A DNA stretch of 14,644 nucleotides from assembly GCA_002308435.1 (NCBI GenBank), contig DBUY01000076.1, forward strand, positions 35,934 to 50,577, given 5' to 3'. The DNA comes from Proteobacteria bacterium UBA1278 (GTDB taxonomy: Bacteria; Pseudomonadota; Gammaproteobacteria; Comchoanobacterales; Comchoanobacteraceae). Below are positions 1-6,429 of the stretch, piece after piece. Numbering within the stretch: the stretch's first letter is position 1; the number at the start of each line of letters is the position of its first letter. The notes beneath the pieces were generated by a model that had not been told where the DNA came from, searched no databases, and saw nothing but the letters and a program-made list of their open reading frames with translations. The position numbers and the translations under genes are program-made.

Positions 1-770
1 CTACCCCGCTCAGCGCCAGCCACTAAACAATATCCTGCATTTTTGGTGTGCCCTGTTTTCAACCCGAACATGGTGTCGTCTTTCCATAACAGGCGGTTGC
101 GGTTGTCCTGAGTAATATTGTTATACTTCATTGATTTAACTCTGGTATTTTTGAGAACATCTGGGTGCTGCTTGATCAATTGGGCACCGATTATGCTCAT
201 GTCGTATGGCGTGCTGTAATGATGTGTGTTAGGTAGTCCAGTCGAATTCATAAAATGTGTGTTCTGTAGTCCCAGTTTTTCTGCTTTCTGATTCATCAAT
301 ACGGCAAATTTGTCCTCTGTTCCAGCAATATGCTCTGCGATTGCAACACTGGCATCGTTGCCAGAAACAACACTTATTCCTTTAAGTAACTGCCATACTG
401 GTACTTCAGTCTCTGGTTCGAGGAACATTCTCGATCCCTCTGTTTGCCATGCTTTTTTTGAGATAAACACAGGCTCCTCCATTCGAATCAGCCCCTTGTC
501 AAGATAGTCGTAGGCGATGAATAGTGTCATCAGTTTAGTCAAGCTGGCTGGGGGCATGCGCTCGTCTGCGTTGAGCGCCGCAAGCTGTGTGTTGCTTGAC
601 TGATTGATGAGACTGTATCCTGTAACTCCAAGGTTGGGTAGGGGGGTGGTAGGTGCTAGTACGATTGGTTTGTCTGTTGGCTCCTCCAGTACAATATTGG
701 CTGCACATATGGCTTGACTCATGTAAGCGGCACACAAAACCATGAGTATTTGTGAGTGGATTCGTTTCAT
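1..770 (-). CDS. dacA: D-alanyl-D-alanine carboxypeptidase (PBP5/6 family), C-terminus beyond the window
   Basis: Low-molecular-weight penicillin-binding protein of the DacA/DacC type, which removes the terminal D-Ala from peptidoglycan pentapeptides in the periplasm. The 256 visible residues open with a basic, then hydrophobic stretch that reads as a signal peptide (MKRIHSQILMVLCAAY, cut probably near residues 20-24). All three active-site motifs of the serine peptidase fold are present in order with family spacing: SLTK (76-79, nucleophile S76), SGN (136-138) and KTG (238-240). The reading frame is still open at base 1, so the rest of the catalytic domain, the beta-rich domain and any C-terminal amphipathic anchor lie outside. 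The ATG at 770 is the only start that includes the signal peptide, and a good promoter lies just upstream. It is transcribed divergently from rlmB. dacA versus dacC cannot be told from this part. Confidence 0.93.
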   Translation of the reverse strand, partial: MKRIHSQILMVLCAAYMSQAICAANIVLEEPTDKPIVLAPTTPLPNLGVTGYSLINQSSNTQLAALNADERMPPASLTKLMTLFIAYDYLDKGLIRMEEPVFISKKAWQTEGSRMFLEPETEVPVWQLLKGISVVSGNDASVAIAEHIAGTEDKFAVLMNQKAEKLGLQNTHFMNSTGLPNTHHYSTPYDMSIIGAQLIKQHPDVLKNTRVKSMKYNNITQDNRNRLLWKDDTMFGLKTGHTKNAGYCLVAGAERG

Positions 771-796
771 AGAAATTTATGATTATGTTCAGCGCT

Positions 797-825
797 ATGT
801 TAGCCCAGATCGGCTTTATTGACAA
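797..825 (-). promoter_or_regulatory. Probable sigma70 promoter of dacA
   Basis: On the minus strand TTGTCA (820-825) and TAACAT (797-802) are separated by exactly 17 bases and point at the dacA start at 770. The predicted 5' leader is about 20 bases. Confidence 0.55.
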
Positions 826-870
826 CCTGTGTCTTCATTCCATGCTTTGTTCATCGAATTTGATTTGTCG

Positions 871-899
871 TTTTTTTTCTCGATCGATTCTGGTACAAT
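871..899 (+). promoter_or_regulatory. Probable extended -10 promoter of rlmB
   Basis: TGGTACAAT at 891-899 is an extended -10 (TGn plus TACAAT). The position 17 bases upstream holds only a T-run (871-876), a poor -35, as is common for extended -10 promoters. The rlmB ATG follows at 923 after a GGGGG-rich ribosome site (912-918). Confidence 0.5.
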
Positions 900-922
900 T
901 GCCTATTTAATCGGGGGTTTGT

Positions 923-1654
923 ATGGATTACTTAGGTGGAATTCATGCGGTTAAGCAGCTTTTATCTCGATACCCAAAGCATGTTAAATTCATTTGGGTA
1001 GTACAACGATCACAGCACAGCAACTGGTTTTCTTCAGCGTGTCGCCAGCATGATGTGCCGTTATCTTATGTGAATAAATCTGATTTAGATGATCTGTTGC
1101 CTGATATTCGCCATCAGGGTGTGGTAGCCGAGTATACACAGTTGCCCACTCTTGGGCTTGAGGATTTGTGTGCACAGAGTCTACAGCGATCCAAAACACC
1201 GTGTCTACTGATGTTGGATCGTGTTCAAGATCCCCAGAATCTCGGTGCTTGTTTGCGCTCAGCTGCTGTTTTTGGTGTCGATGGTGTGATCATTCCAAAA
1301 GATCGTGCTGTTGGAGTCACGCCGACTGTGCTTAAAGTTGCGGTTGGTGCTGCTGCAATGGTTCCTGTTGTTCGTGTGGCCAATTTAACGCGGGCCATGC
1401 GCCTGCTCAAGGCGCAAGGATTTTGGCTTTATGGGACTGCTGAGACTGCGGATCAAACGATTACTCAAGCAGATGTCGATGTGCCCATCGTCTGGGTGAT
1501 GGGTAATGAATCTAAGGGTTTAGGCCATCAGGTGGAACAACACTGTGATGTCATGTATCGAATTGATACAACAGGTTTTTCAACGTTAAACATAGCCACA
1601 TCGGCGGGGATTGTTTTACACACTACGTTTTCAATGCGTGGGACTTCTCGATGA
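923..1654 (+). CDS. rlmB: 23S rRNA (guanosine-2'-O)-methyltransferase RlmB
   Basis: SpoU-class (SPOUT) methyltransferase that uses S-adenosylmethionine to 2'-O-methylate a guanosine of 23S rRNA (G2251 in E. coli). Length is 243 residues, the same as the E. coli enzyme. The N-terminal substrate-binding domain (about 1-72) ends with the family hallmark HQGVVAEY. The catalytic knot follows: motif 1 NLGACLRSA (107-115, with N107 and R112), motif 2 GNESKG (194-199, with E196), and motif 3 around GFSTLNIATSAG (218-229, with N223). Motif 3 is one residue shorter between G and LN than the usual GSVxSLN form, but the key Asn is kept. The gene lies directly upstream of the S6 gene, as in many gammaproteobacteria, and is separated from it by 144 bases with their own promoter candidate. 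Confidence 0.95.
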   Translation: MDYLGGIHAVKQLLSRYPKHVKFIWVVQRSQHSNWFSSACRQHDVPLSYVNKSDLDDLLPDIRHQGVVAEYTQLPTLGLEDLCAQSLQRSKTPCLLMLDRVQDPQNLGACLRSAAVFGVDGVIIPKDRAVGVTPTVLKVAVGAAAMVPVVRVANLTRAMRLLKAQGFWLYGTAETADQTITQADVDVPIVWVMGNESKGLGHQVEQHCDVMYRIDTTGFSTLNIATSAGIVLHTTFSMRGTSR

Positions 1655-1707
1655 AGTAGTTCAAACGTGTTTTGACTCGAAAAATCCACGTATTCTGACC
1701 CCATCGT

Positions 1708-1736
1708 TTGTTTTTTGTGGCTTAGCGTGATAGACT
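1708..1736 (+). promoter_or_regulatory. Candidate promoter of the S6-S18 gene
   Basis: TTGTTT (1708-1713) and TAGACT (1731-1736) are spaced 17 bases apart, upstream of the ribosomal protein gene. Neither hexamer is perfect. Transcription would start near 1743, just before the leader hairpin at 1748-1773. Confidence 0.35.
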
Positions 1737-1747
1737 ATACCACCCTT

Positions 1748-1773
1748 GCTGGCATGGTTAGTGTTATGTCAGC
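1748..1773 (+). promoter_or_regulatory. Leader hairpin ahead of the S6-S18 fusion gene
   Basis: GCTGGCATGG (1748-1757) pairs with TTATGTCAGC (1764-1773) in a 10-bp stem containing three G-U pairs, closed by the 6-base loop TTAGTG. It sits in the predicted 5' leader, 13 bases before the strong ribosome site AAGGAG (1786-1791). In many bacteria the S6:S18 dimer represses its own operon by binding a leader structure with a CCG bulge. No CCG occurs between 1741 and 1798, so a link to that mechanism is only inferred from position. Confidence 0.3.
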
Positions 1774-1798
1774 TGATATAGCCATAAGGAGTTGATTT

Positions 1799-2356
1799 AT
1801 GAAGCACTACGAAATTGTCATATTATTCCATCCAAACCAAAGTGAGCGTGTTGCCGAGATGCTAGCGCGTTATACCACGCAAATTACAGATCAATATCAG
1901 GGCACAGTGCACCGCGTCCAAGATCTCGAACGTAAGAAACTTCACTACACAATCAAATCAGCTCGCACGTCAAAAGCGCACTTTGCTGTCATGAATGTTT
2001 CATGCTCGGGTGCATGCATTGATTCACTCAAGTCTAACTTTAAGTTTAACGATGCGATCATCCGTTACTTGATCATTCTGCGTAGCGAAGCGATTACACA
2101 AAACAATGTTCCGTTGCTTGAGAAAGATGAGAAGGGTATGTTGTCTAAAGCTGATCGTGCGATGATGTCTGAGTCATTCACTGCTGAGGATATCTATCTG
2201 AATATTGCTTTCCTCAGAGAGTTTGTTCTTGAGACTGGGCGTATTATCCCCTGTCGTGCAGCTGGTATAGCGGTTAAACAACAACGTCAATTGAGTCGAG
2301 CAATCAAGTGGGCGCGATTTTTGGCCTTGATGCCATATTGTGATCGACATAGCTAG
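1799..2356 (+). CDS. rpsF-rpsR: Fused 30S ribosomal proteins S6 (bS6) and S18 (bS18)
   Basis: One uninterrupted 185-residue frame encodes two ribosomal proteins. Residues 1 to about 105 are S6: it opens MKHYEIVILFHPNQSE and has the RNA/S18-binding segment FKFNDAIIRYLIILR (81-95). Residues about 125-185 are S18: FTAE (127-130), then ETGRIIPCR (145-153) and QRQLSRAIKWARFLALMPY (162-180), ending CDRHS, which matches the conserved S18 core and C-terminus. The linker (106-124) is short and polar. S6 and S18 normally form a heterodimer on the 30S platform. The usual S6 C-terminal acidic tail and the S18 basic N-terminal arm (RRRKFC-like) are missing. A strong AAGGAG lies 7 bases before the ATG. Internal Met codons at 2138, 2162 and 2165 lack a well-placed ribosome site. 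Identification is firm for both halves. Whether the cell also has a separate rpsR cannot be seen. Confidence 0.93.
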   Translation: MKHYEIVILFHPNQSERVAEMLARYTTQITDQYQGTVHRVQDLERKKLHYTIKSARTSKAHFAVMNVSCSGACIDSLKSNFKFNDAIIRYLIILRSEAITQNNVPLLEKDEKGMLSKADRAMMSESFTAEDIYLNIAFLREFVLETGRIIPCRAAGIAVKQQRQLSRAIKWARFLALMPYCDRHS

Positions 2357-2365
2357 ATCGACCAT

Positions 2366-3415
2366 ATGAGTAAGCACAACTTCCAGTCGACGTTAATTCG
2401 TTCGAATCAGCCTAATCGATACTATTGGGTTGCTATCACACTTTCTTTAGTTGAGGTGGTTTGTTTGCTTTTTGGGGATCAAGTTGAGTCACAACTGGGG
2501 CTCATTATCCCGTTTCGTCTGTTGATGTTTACAGCATTAGTTCGATGTGCTGAGAGCCGTGATCAGTTTTCTAATCGAGCTACTTGGTTGGCTTTACCAT
2601 ACATGGTTGCGTCGGTGCTTCATTATTCTATGAATAATGGTGAAGTGCCCGTATTTAGTCAGCTTTATTATCTATCTGCTTTTATTTCATTACCGCTCTT
2701 TGATGTTGTACTGGCTCAGGTTCGTTCTTCGGACTCGCTCGCCGGCGTGTTTGAGATGGTTTCTTTTGTCGCTTTAGGGGTTGTATCGATTATCCATATT
2801 TTCTGTAACGATGCGCTGGTGGTATTCTGGGAGTCTTTTCTCCGCAGTTATCTTCAGGCTGTGTTTCGGCTGACTCAATTGACTTTGTCGTCCTCAGACG
2901 TTGCGGCTGCTGTGCACGCTGCAGCCTACTCAATGACAGGACGGGTTGTTATTAGCCACATTCTATCGCCAATTATGGTTGCTTATATAGCGATATTAGG
3001 GGCTAAATCCTTGCGTGGCGATCGTGATCCTTGGTTCGATTCATGGCTATCAGCGAATATGGGATGGAGTACATTCTGGACGAGTGTATTTGTATTGATG
3101 AGTTCTTATGTCACGTTGTTGCTGAATCAATATCTCGGTATTTCATTGCCGGGTTTGGTTACAAACCAGTTCAGCGGTTGCTATGATCTCATTCGATTCA
3201 TCCCTTGCATCTTTGGTTTAAGTTATTGTCATTACCAGATATTTCAACGAAATCAGCCATCCCGCGTCGTTTTTTTTACAAGTTTGGTTGTGTTTAGTAT
3301 TCTTGGCGGTATGCTCTACGCACCACTGGCTTTTGTTGGTCTTGTAGACAAAGCCGTCGGTTTGCGCACCCCCCAGGTCAACCGAAAGCCTTCAGTACCA
3401 CGTTCAACAACATAG
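2366..3415 (+). CDS. Integral membrane protein, DUF2232 (YybS-like)
   Basis: Polytopic inner-membrane protein of 349 residues with about eight to nine hydrophobic segments (roughly 20-37, 44-60, 71-88, 97-116, 128-148, 195-216, 232-256, 270-290 and 302-327) and a polar, basic C-terminal tail. I do not recognise a catalytic motif. In many gammaproteobacteria, for example pseudomonads, a DUF2232 membrane protein lies between the S18 and L9 genes, and position, size and topology here fit that family. Its role is not established. It starts 9 bases after the S18 stop and its own stop overlaps the L9 ribosome site, so the three genes are probably one transcript. No clear ribosome site precedes its ATG, suggesting translational coupling to the fusion gene. 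Confidence 0.75.
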   Translation: MSKHNFQSTLIRSNQPNRYYWVAITLSLVEVVCLLFGDQVESQLGLIIPFRLLMFTALVRCAESRDQFSNRATWLALPYMVASVLHYSMNNGEVPVFSQLYYLSAFISLPLFDVVLAQVRSSDSLAGVFEMVSFVALGVVSIIHIFCNDALVVFWESFLRSYLQAVFRLTQLTLSSSDVAAAVHAAAYSMTGRVVISHILSPIMVAYIAILGAKSLRGDRDPWFDSWLSANMGWSTFWTSVFVLMSSYVTLLLNQYLGISLPGLVTNQFSGCYDLIRFIPCIFGLSYCHYQIFQRNQPSRVVFFTSLVVFSILGGMLYAPLAFVGLVDKAVGLRTPQVNRKPSVPRSTT

Positions 3416-3424
3416 GAGAACTAT

Positions 3425-4024
3425 ATGCAAGTAATATTACAGGAAAAAATCAAGAACCTTGGTTCTATTGGAGAAATTGTCGATGTTAAGCCGGGTTATG
3501 CCAGAAATTATTTATTTCGCTCCGGTAAGGCGTTACCAGCCACTAAGGATAATGTTGCGCGTGTTATGGAAAAAAAGAGCGAACTTGAAAAAGTTGAGCT
3601 TGCTAAATTGAAAGATGCTCAAAAGCGTGCTGAGCTGATTGAGAAATTGGTTACTGTTGACCTGGCGGTACCGACTAACGAGGAAGGAAAGTTATTTGGC
3701 TCTGTTGGCTCTAGTGAAGTAGTTGATCTTTTGTTGTCTAACGGGCAAGAGGTGACTAAGCAAGAGGTTTCTATTCTTGAATCACCAATCAGAGAAGTTG
3801 GAAAGTACACAATTGTTGTGCAGGCACATCCAGATGTAGCCGCCCACTTACACTTGAATTTGACATCTAGTACTGTTGCTGACCTCGAAGTATCAAAGTC
3901 TTCGACCACAGACAATCAGTCTGAGTCGCTTGACGGTGAAGGTGAAGGCGTCGTGGATTCCGAATCCAATGAGTCCAGCAACGCGCCGGTCGAAACATCT
4001 CCAAAGACTGATGTCTCTGAGTAA
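3425..4024 (+). CDS. rplI: 50S ribosomal protein L9 (bL9) with an acidic C-terminal extension
   Basis: L9 binds 23S rRNA at the base of the L1 stalk and helps keep the reading frame. The N-terminal domain is canonical (MQVILQEKIKNLGSIGEIVD, then GYARNYL at 24-30 and GKALPAT at 34-40). The connecting helix (about 41-75, rich in K and E) and the C-terminal rRNA-binding domain (EEGKLFGSVG at 86-95, to about 148) follow. Typical L9 has about 149 residues, whereas this one has 199. The extra residues (about 149-199) are rich in Ser, Asp and Glu, with 13 acidic and only 2 basic residues, and look disordered. A strong ribosome site AGGAG (3414-3418) lies 6 bases before the ATG and overlaps the stop of the upstream membrane protein gene. 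Confidence 0.95.
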   Translation: MQVILQEKIKNLGSIGEIVDVKPGYARNYLFRSGKALPATKDNVARVMEKKSELEKVELAKLKDAQKRAELIEKLVTVDLAVPTNEEGKLFGSVGSSEVVDLLLSNGQEVTKQEVSILESPIREVGKYTIVVQAHPDVAAHLHLNLTSSTVADLEVSKSSTTDNQSESLDGEGEGVVDSESNESSNAPVETSPKTDVSE

Positions 4025-4033
4025 GCTGGTCTG

Positions 4034-4051
4034 AGTGTGTTCAGACACACT
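4034..4051 (+). other. Hairpin between rplI and dnaB
   Basis: AGTGTGT and ACACACT form a perfect 7-bp stem with a TCAG loop, 9 bases after the L9 stop. Only two T residues follow before the dnaB promoter candidate, so it is a weak terminator at best. It may instead stabilise the 3' end of the ribosomal protein mRNA. Confidence 0.4.
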
Positions 4052-4080
4052 TTGACTGTTCTTACCTAAACCGCTAAACT
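4052..4080 (+). promoter_or_regulatory. Probable sigma70 promoter of dnaB
   Basis: TTGACT (4052-4057) and TAAACT (4075-4080) are exactly 17 bases apart. The dnaB ATG begins at 4088, where the +1 would be expected, so the transcript may have essentially no leader. No ribosome site is visible before the ATG, which agrees with this. Confidence 0.5.
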
Positions 4081-4087
4081 GTTTTTC

Positions 4088-5449
4088 ATGGAAAAGAAAG
4101 ACTCATCAGCCAAAAAAGTACTGCCTTTTTCTCGGGAAGCTGAGAAAAGCCTTTTAGGCATCTTGCTATTACAGCCAGGGGCTTGGGACCGTGTCGAATC
4201 GGTAGCAGTTGCTCATGATTTTCATGATGTTAAGCATCAGCATATTTTTCAGGCGATTTCAGAGATGCAAACTCGCTCATTGGCTGTGGACATGCTGACC
4301 GTTGTTGAGTATCTTCAGAATCAATCTAAGCTTGATCAGGCTGGTGGTGAAGCATATGTTTATACGCTAGCTGACCAGGCACCTGTCGGTGGTAATGTTG
4401 CTGCTTATGCAGCAATCATACACGACAAGGCGGTTTTGCGCTCGTTGCAAGAGGTGGCGACACGAGTTGTTGACTCTGTTTATCATCCTGAGGGACGCAC
4501 ACCGGATGAGTTATTGCAGCAAGCCGAGGCAGATATTTTTTCTATCGCGCATACCCGATCTGAGCATGTTGGTATGGTTCCTATTGGGAATGTTCTTGCG
4601 CAAGCAACAGAGCGTATTGATCAACTTTATCACTCTGGTCAAACGATGACTGGTGCCCCAACTGGTTATAAAGATCTTGACAAAATGACTTGTGGTCTTC
4701 AAAAAGGCGATCTCATTATTATTGCTGGTCGACCCTCTATGGGAAAAACGATACTCGGCGGTAATATTTGCGAGTATGTGGCAATAGCAACAAAAAAGCC
4801 TTGTTTGTTCTTTAGCTTGGAGATGCCCAGCGAGTCTATTGTGATGCGGATGTTATCGTCACTTGGTCGTATCAAGCAAGAACGAATTCGTTCAGGAAAG
4901 CTTCGTGACGAGGATTGGCCAAGAATGACATCAGCGATCGGTTTGTTATCAGAAGCGCCGATTTTCATTGATGATACAGGTGGTATTTCGCCATCTGAGC
5001 TTCGGTCTCGGGCAAGAAAAATTGCCAGAGAGCATGGAGAACTGGGGGTGATTGTAGTGGATTATCTGCAGTTGATGCGGGTGCCTGAATTACGCGATAA
5101 TCGTGTTCAGGAAATTTCGGAGATCTCACGATCGCTTAAGTTGATTGCAAAAGAGCTTAATGTGCCCCTGATTGCTTTATCTCAGTTAAATCGAAGTCTT
5201 GAGAGTCGTACCGATCGACGCCCTGTGAATTCTGATCTCCGTGAGAGTGGTTCCATAGAGCAGGACGCTGACGTTATCTCATTTATTTATCGAGATGAGG
5301 TTTATAATAGCGATAGTCCAGATAAAGGAACCGCTGAAATCATTATCGGTAAGCAGCGTAATGGTCCAATAGGAACTGTGAGATTGAGTTACATGGGTGA
5401 GTATGTACGCTTTGATAACTTTACTAATGAAGTCGTAATGGCCGGTTAA
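4088..5449 (+). CDS. dnaB: Replicative DNA helicase DnaB
   Basis: Hexameric 5'-3' helicase that unwinds DNA ahead of the replisome and interacts with primase. The 453 residues are slightly fewer than in E. coli (471), mainly because of a shorter N-terminal lead. The N-terminal primase-binding domain (about 12-115) starts at VLPFSREAEKSLLG. The RecA-like motor has Walker A GRPSMGKT (214-221), Walker B ending in VIVVD (321-325), and the conserved stretches FSLEMPSE (242-249), ALSQLNRSLE (363-372) and DLRESGSIEQDADV (383-396). There is no intein. The Walker A start is GRPSMGKT rather than the common ARPSMGKT. A stop lies in frame at 4067 and no other ATG is usable, so 4088 is the start. It follows the ribosomal protein genes, as in many bacteria, and sdhE follows after 31 bases. 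Confidence 0.97.
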   Translation: MEKKDSSAKKVLPFSREAEKSLLGILLLQPGAWDRVESVAVAHDFHDVKHQHIFQAISEMQTRSLAVDMLTVVEYLQNQSKLDQAGGEAYVYTLADQAPVGGNVAAYAAIIHDKAVLRSLQEVATRVVDSVYHPEGRTPDELLQQAEADIFSIAHTRSEHVGMVPIGNVLAQATERIDQLYHSGQTMTGAPTGYKDLDKMTCGLQKGDLIIIAGRPSMGKTILGGNICEYVAIATKKPCLFFSLEMPSESIVMRMLSSLGRIKQERIRSGKLRDEDWPRMTSAIGLLSEAPIFIDDTGGISPSELRSRARKIAREHGELGVIVVDYLQLMRVPELRDNRVQEISEISRSLKLIAKELNVPLIALSQLNRSLESRTDRRPVNSDLRESGSIEQDADVISFIYRDEVYNSDSPDKGTAEIIIGKQRNGPIGTVRLSYMGEYVRFDNFTNEVVMAG

Positions 5450-5480
5450 GTTAACCTTTTGAAAATGGAGTCATATTGTC

Positions 5481-5780
5481 ATGAATGATCCGTCTGTTCA
5501 TCAGCTATGGCCAAATAATGTTGTGAAATGGCGTAGTCGTCGCGGTATACTGGAGTTAGACTACATTCTAATGCCATTCTTTTCACGTTACTACTGCTCT
5601 GTGTCTGATGATGAGCGGTTGACACATCAATGGTTGTTATCACAAACAGACACTGATCTACAAAATTGGTTAGTTAGGCGTCAACCAGTCGCTTCACTGA
5701 CGCTGGAACAACAAACATGGATTAGATACGTTCTGGGATGTGCCCAGACGATTTTTGCATCAAGTGCTATTGATAGCTGA
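5481..5780 (+). CDS. sdhE: FAD assembly factor SdhE (succinate dehydrogenase assembly, YgfY/CptB family)
   Basis: Small helical protein that promotes covalent attachment of FAD to succinate dehydrogenase and fumarate reductase flavoprotein subunits. Its 99 residues compare with about 88 in E. coli. The family motif RGxxE is present as RGILE (21-25, with G22 and E25), followed by LDYILMPFF (26-34), the SDDE turn (42-45) and the DLQNWL helix (59-64), all in the expected order. The C-terminus is about 10 residues longer and hydrophobic. A GGAG element lies upstream but about 12 bases from the ATG, so initiation may be weak or coupled to dnaB. Its last 14 bases overlap the 3' end of the convergent gst gene. 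Neighbourhood with dnaB is not the usual sdhE setting. Confidence 0.88.
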   Translation: MNDPSVHQLWPNNVVKWRSRRGILELDYILMPFFSRYYCSVSDDERLTHQWLLSQTDTDLQNWLVRRQPVASLTLEQQTWIRYVLGCAQTIFASSAIDS

Positions 5781-6423
5781 TAATGATTGGTGTCTGAGTG
5801 GTGGCCCAGACTGGTTGATTGACAAAAATGTTTTTAAAAACTTGATGGTTACTCCAGTGGTCAATCCATCTTTTTAGATTCGGCATCTGATGTTTGTCAC
5901 ACCACATCGGGTCATGGATTGTCAGTTGTCGTATGTTTGGAAAAAGTATAATGTCCGCGGGTGATGGATTTCGAAAGATGAATGACTGTTTTTCGAATTT
6001 CAGGTTTAATGCTTTGAGTAGTTGGTTGGCCTGAGTTGTTTCTGTTTCTAGAGCGTTATTCGTCTCTGGGTGGTTGTATTTAATTTGTCGTGTTGCTGGA
6101 ATGAATTTGTGAATGAGTTGGTCGTATAACTCAAGAAACTGCTTGTCATCTAAAACTTCAGGGGTCTCCCATTCGTTTGGGGTGTGCTGCGTGAACGCAT
6201 AACGAACAATGTCGATACTTTCATCGATTATACGTTGGTTTTTGGTGTCAACCCAGACCGGAACAGTGCCCTTTGGTGACGTTTCAAGAAAAGTAGGATG
6301 TTTATCTCTTAGGTTTATTTCACGATGAATGTGGCTGATTTTCGCAAAGGCAAGCGCCATTCTTGCTCGAATTGCGTATGGGCAGCGTTTGAAACTATAA
6401 AGGATGGGGTGACATTCTGACAT
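5767..6423 (-). CDS. Glutathione S-transferase family protein with CPYA thioredoxin-fold motif
   Basis: Cytosolic GST-like protein of 218 residues. The N-terminal thioredoxin-fold domain (about 5-80) begins ILYSFKRCPYAIRARMAL. It carries a glutaredoxin-like CPYA motif (14-17), the cis-proline region GTVPVW (52-57, P55) and the glutathione-contacting ES pair (68-69). An all-helical C-terminal domain follows (about 95-205), with FRNPSPADIILFPNIRQL matching the GST hydrophobic-core/N-capping region. The CPYAxRAR signature is shared with GST-family proteins related to glutaredoxin 2 and the omega-like group. The substrate cannot be predicted. The ATG lies 6 bases after the proS stop, so it is the last gene of the pnuC-proS-gst set. 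Its stop codon lies inside the end of sdhE on the other strand. Confidence 0.85.
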   Translation of the reverse strand: MSECHPILYSFKRCPYAIRARMALAFAKISHIHREINLRDKHPTFLETSPKGTVPVWVDTKNQRIIDESIDIVRYAFTQHTPNEWETPEVLDDKQFLELYDQLIHKFIPATRQIKYNHPETNNALETETTQANQLLKALNLKFEKQSFIFRNPSPADIILFPNIRQLTIHDPMWCDKHQMPNLKRWIDHWSNHQVFKNIFVNQPVWATTQTPIIISYQ

Positions 6424-6429
6424 TTTGAT

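Noticed and set aside
535..825. 96-codon minus-strand frame overlapping the dacA start
   Set aside because: It is a shadow of the dacA coding frame, has biased unrelated composition, and no family features.
1225..1410. Minus-strand frame inside rlmB rich in Thr, Ala and Arg
   Set aside because: It is antisense to the conserved motif 1 region of rlmB, a codon-structure shadow.
5444..5460. GGTTAA-G-TTAACC followed by TTTT at the dnaB stop, as a terminator
   Set aside because: The usable stem is only about 4 bp with a 5-base loop, too weak, and sdhE follows closely on the same strand.
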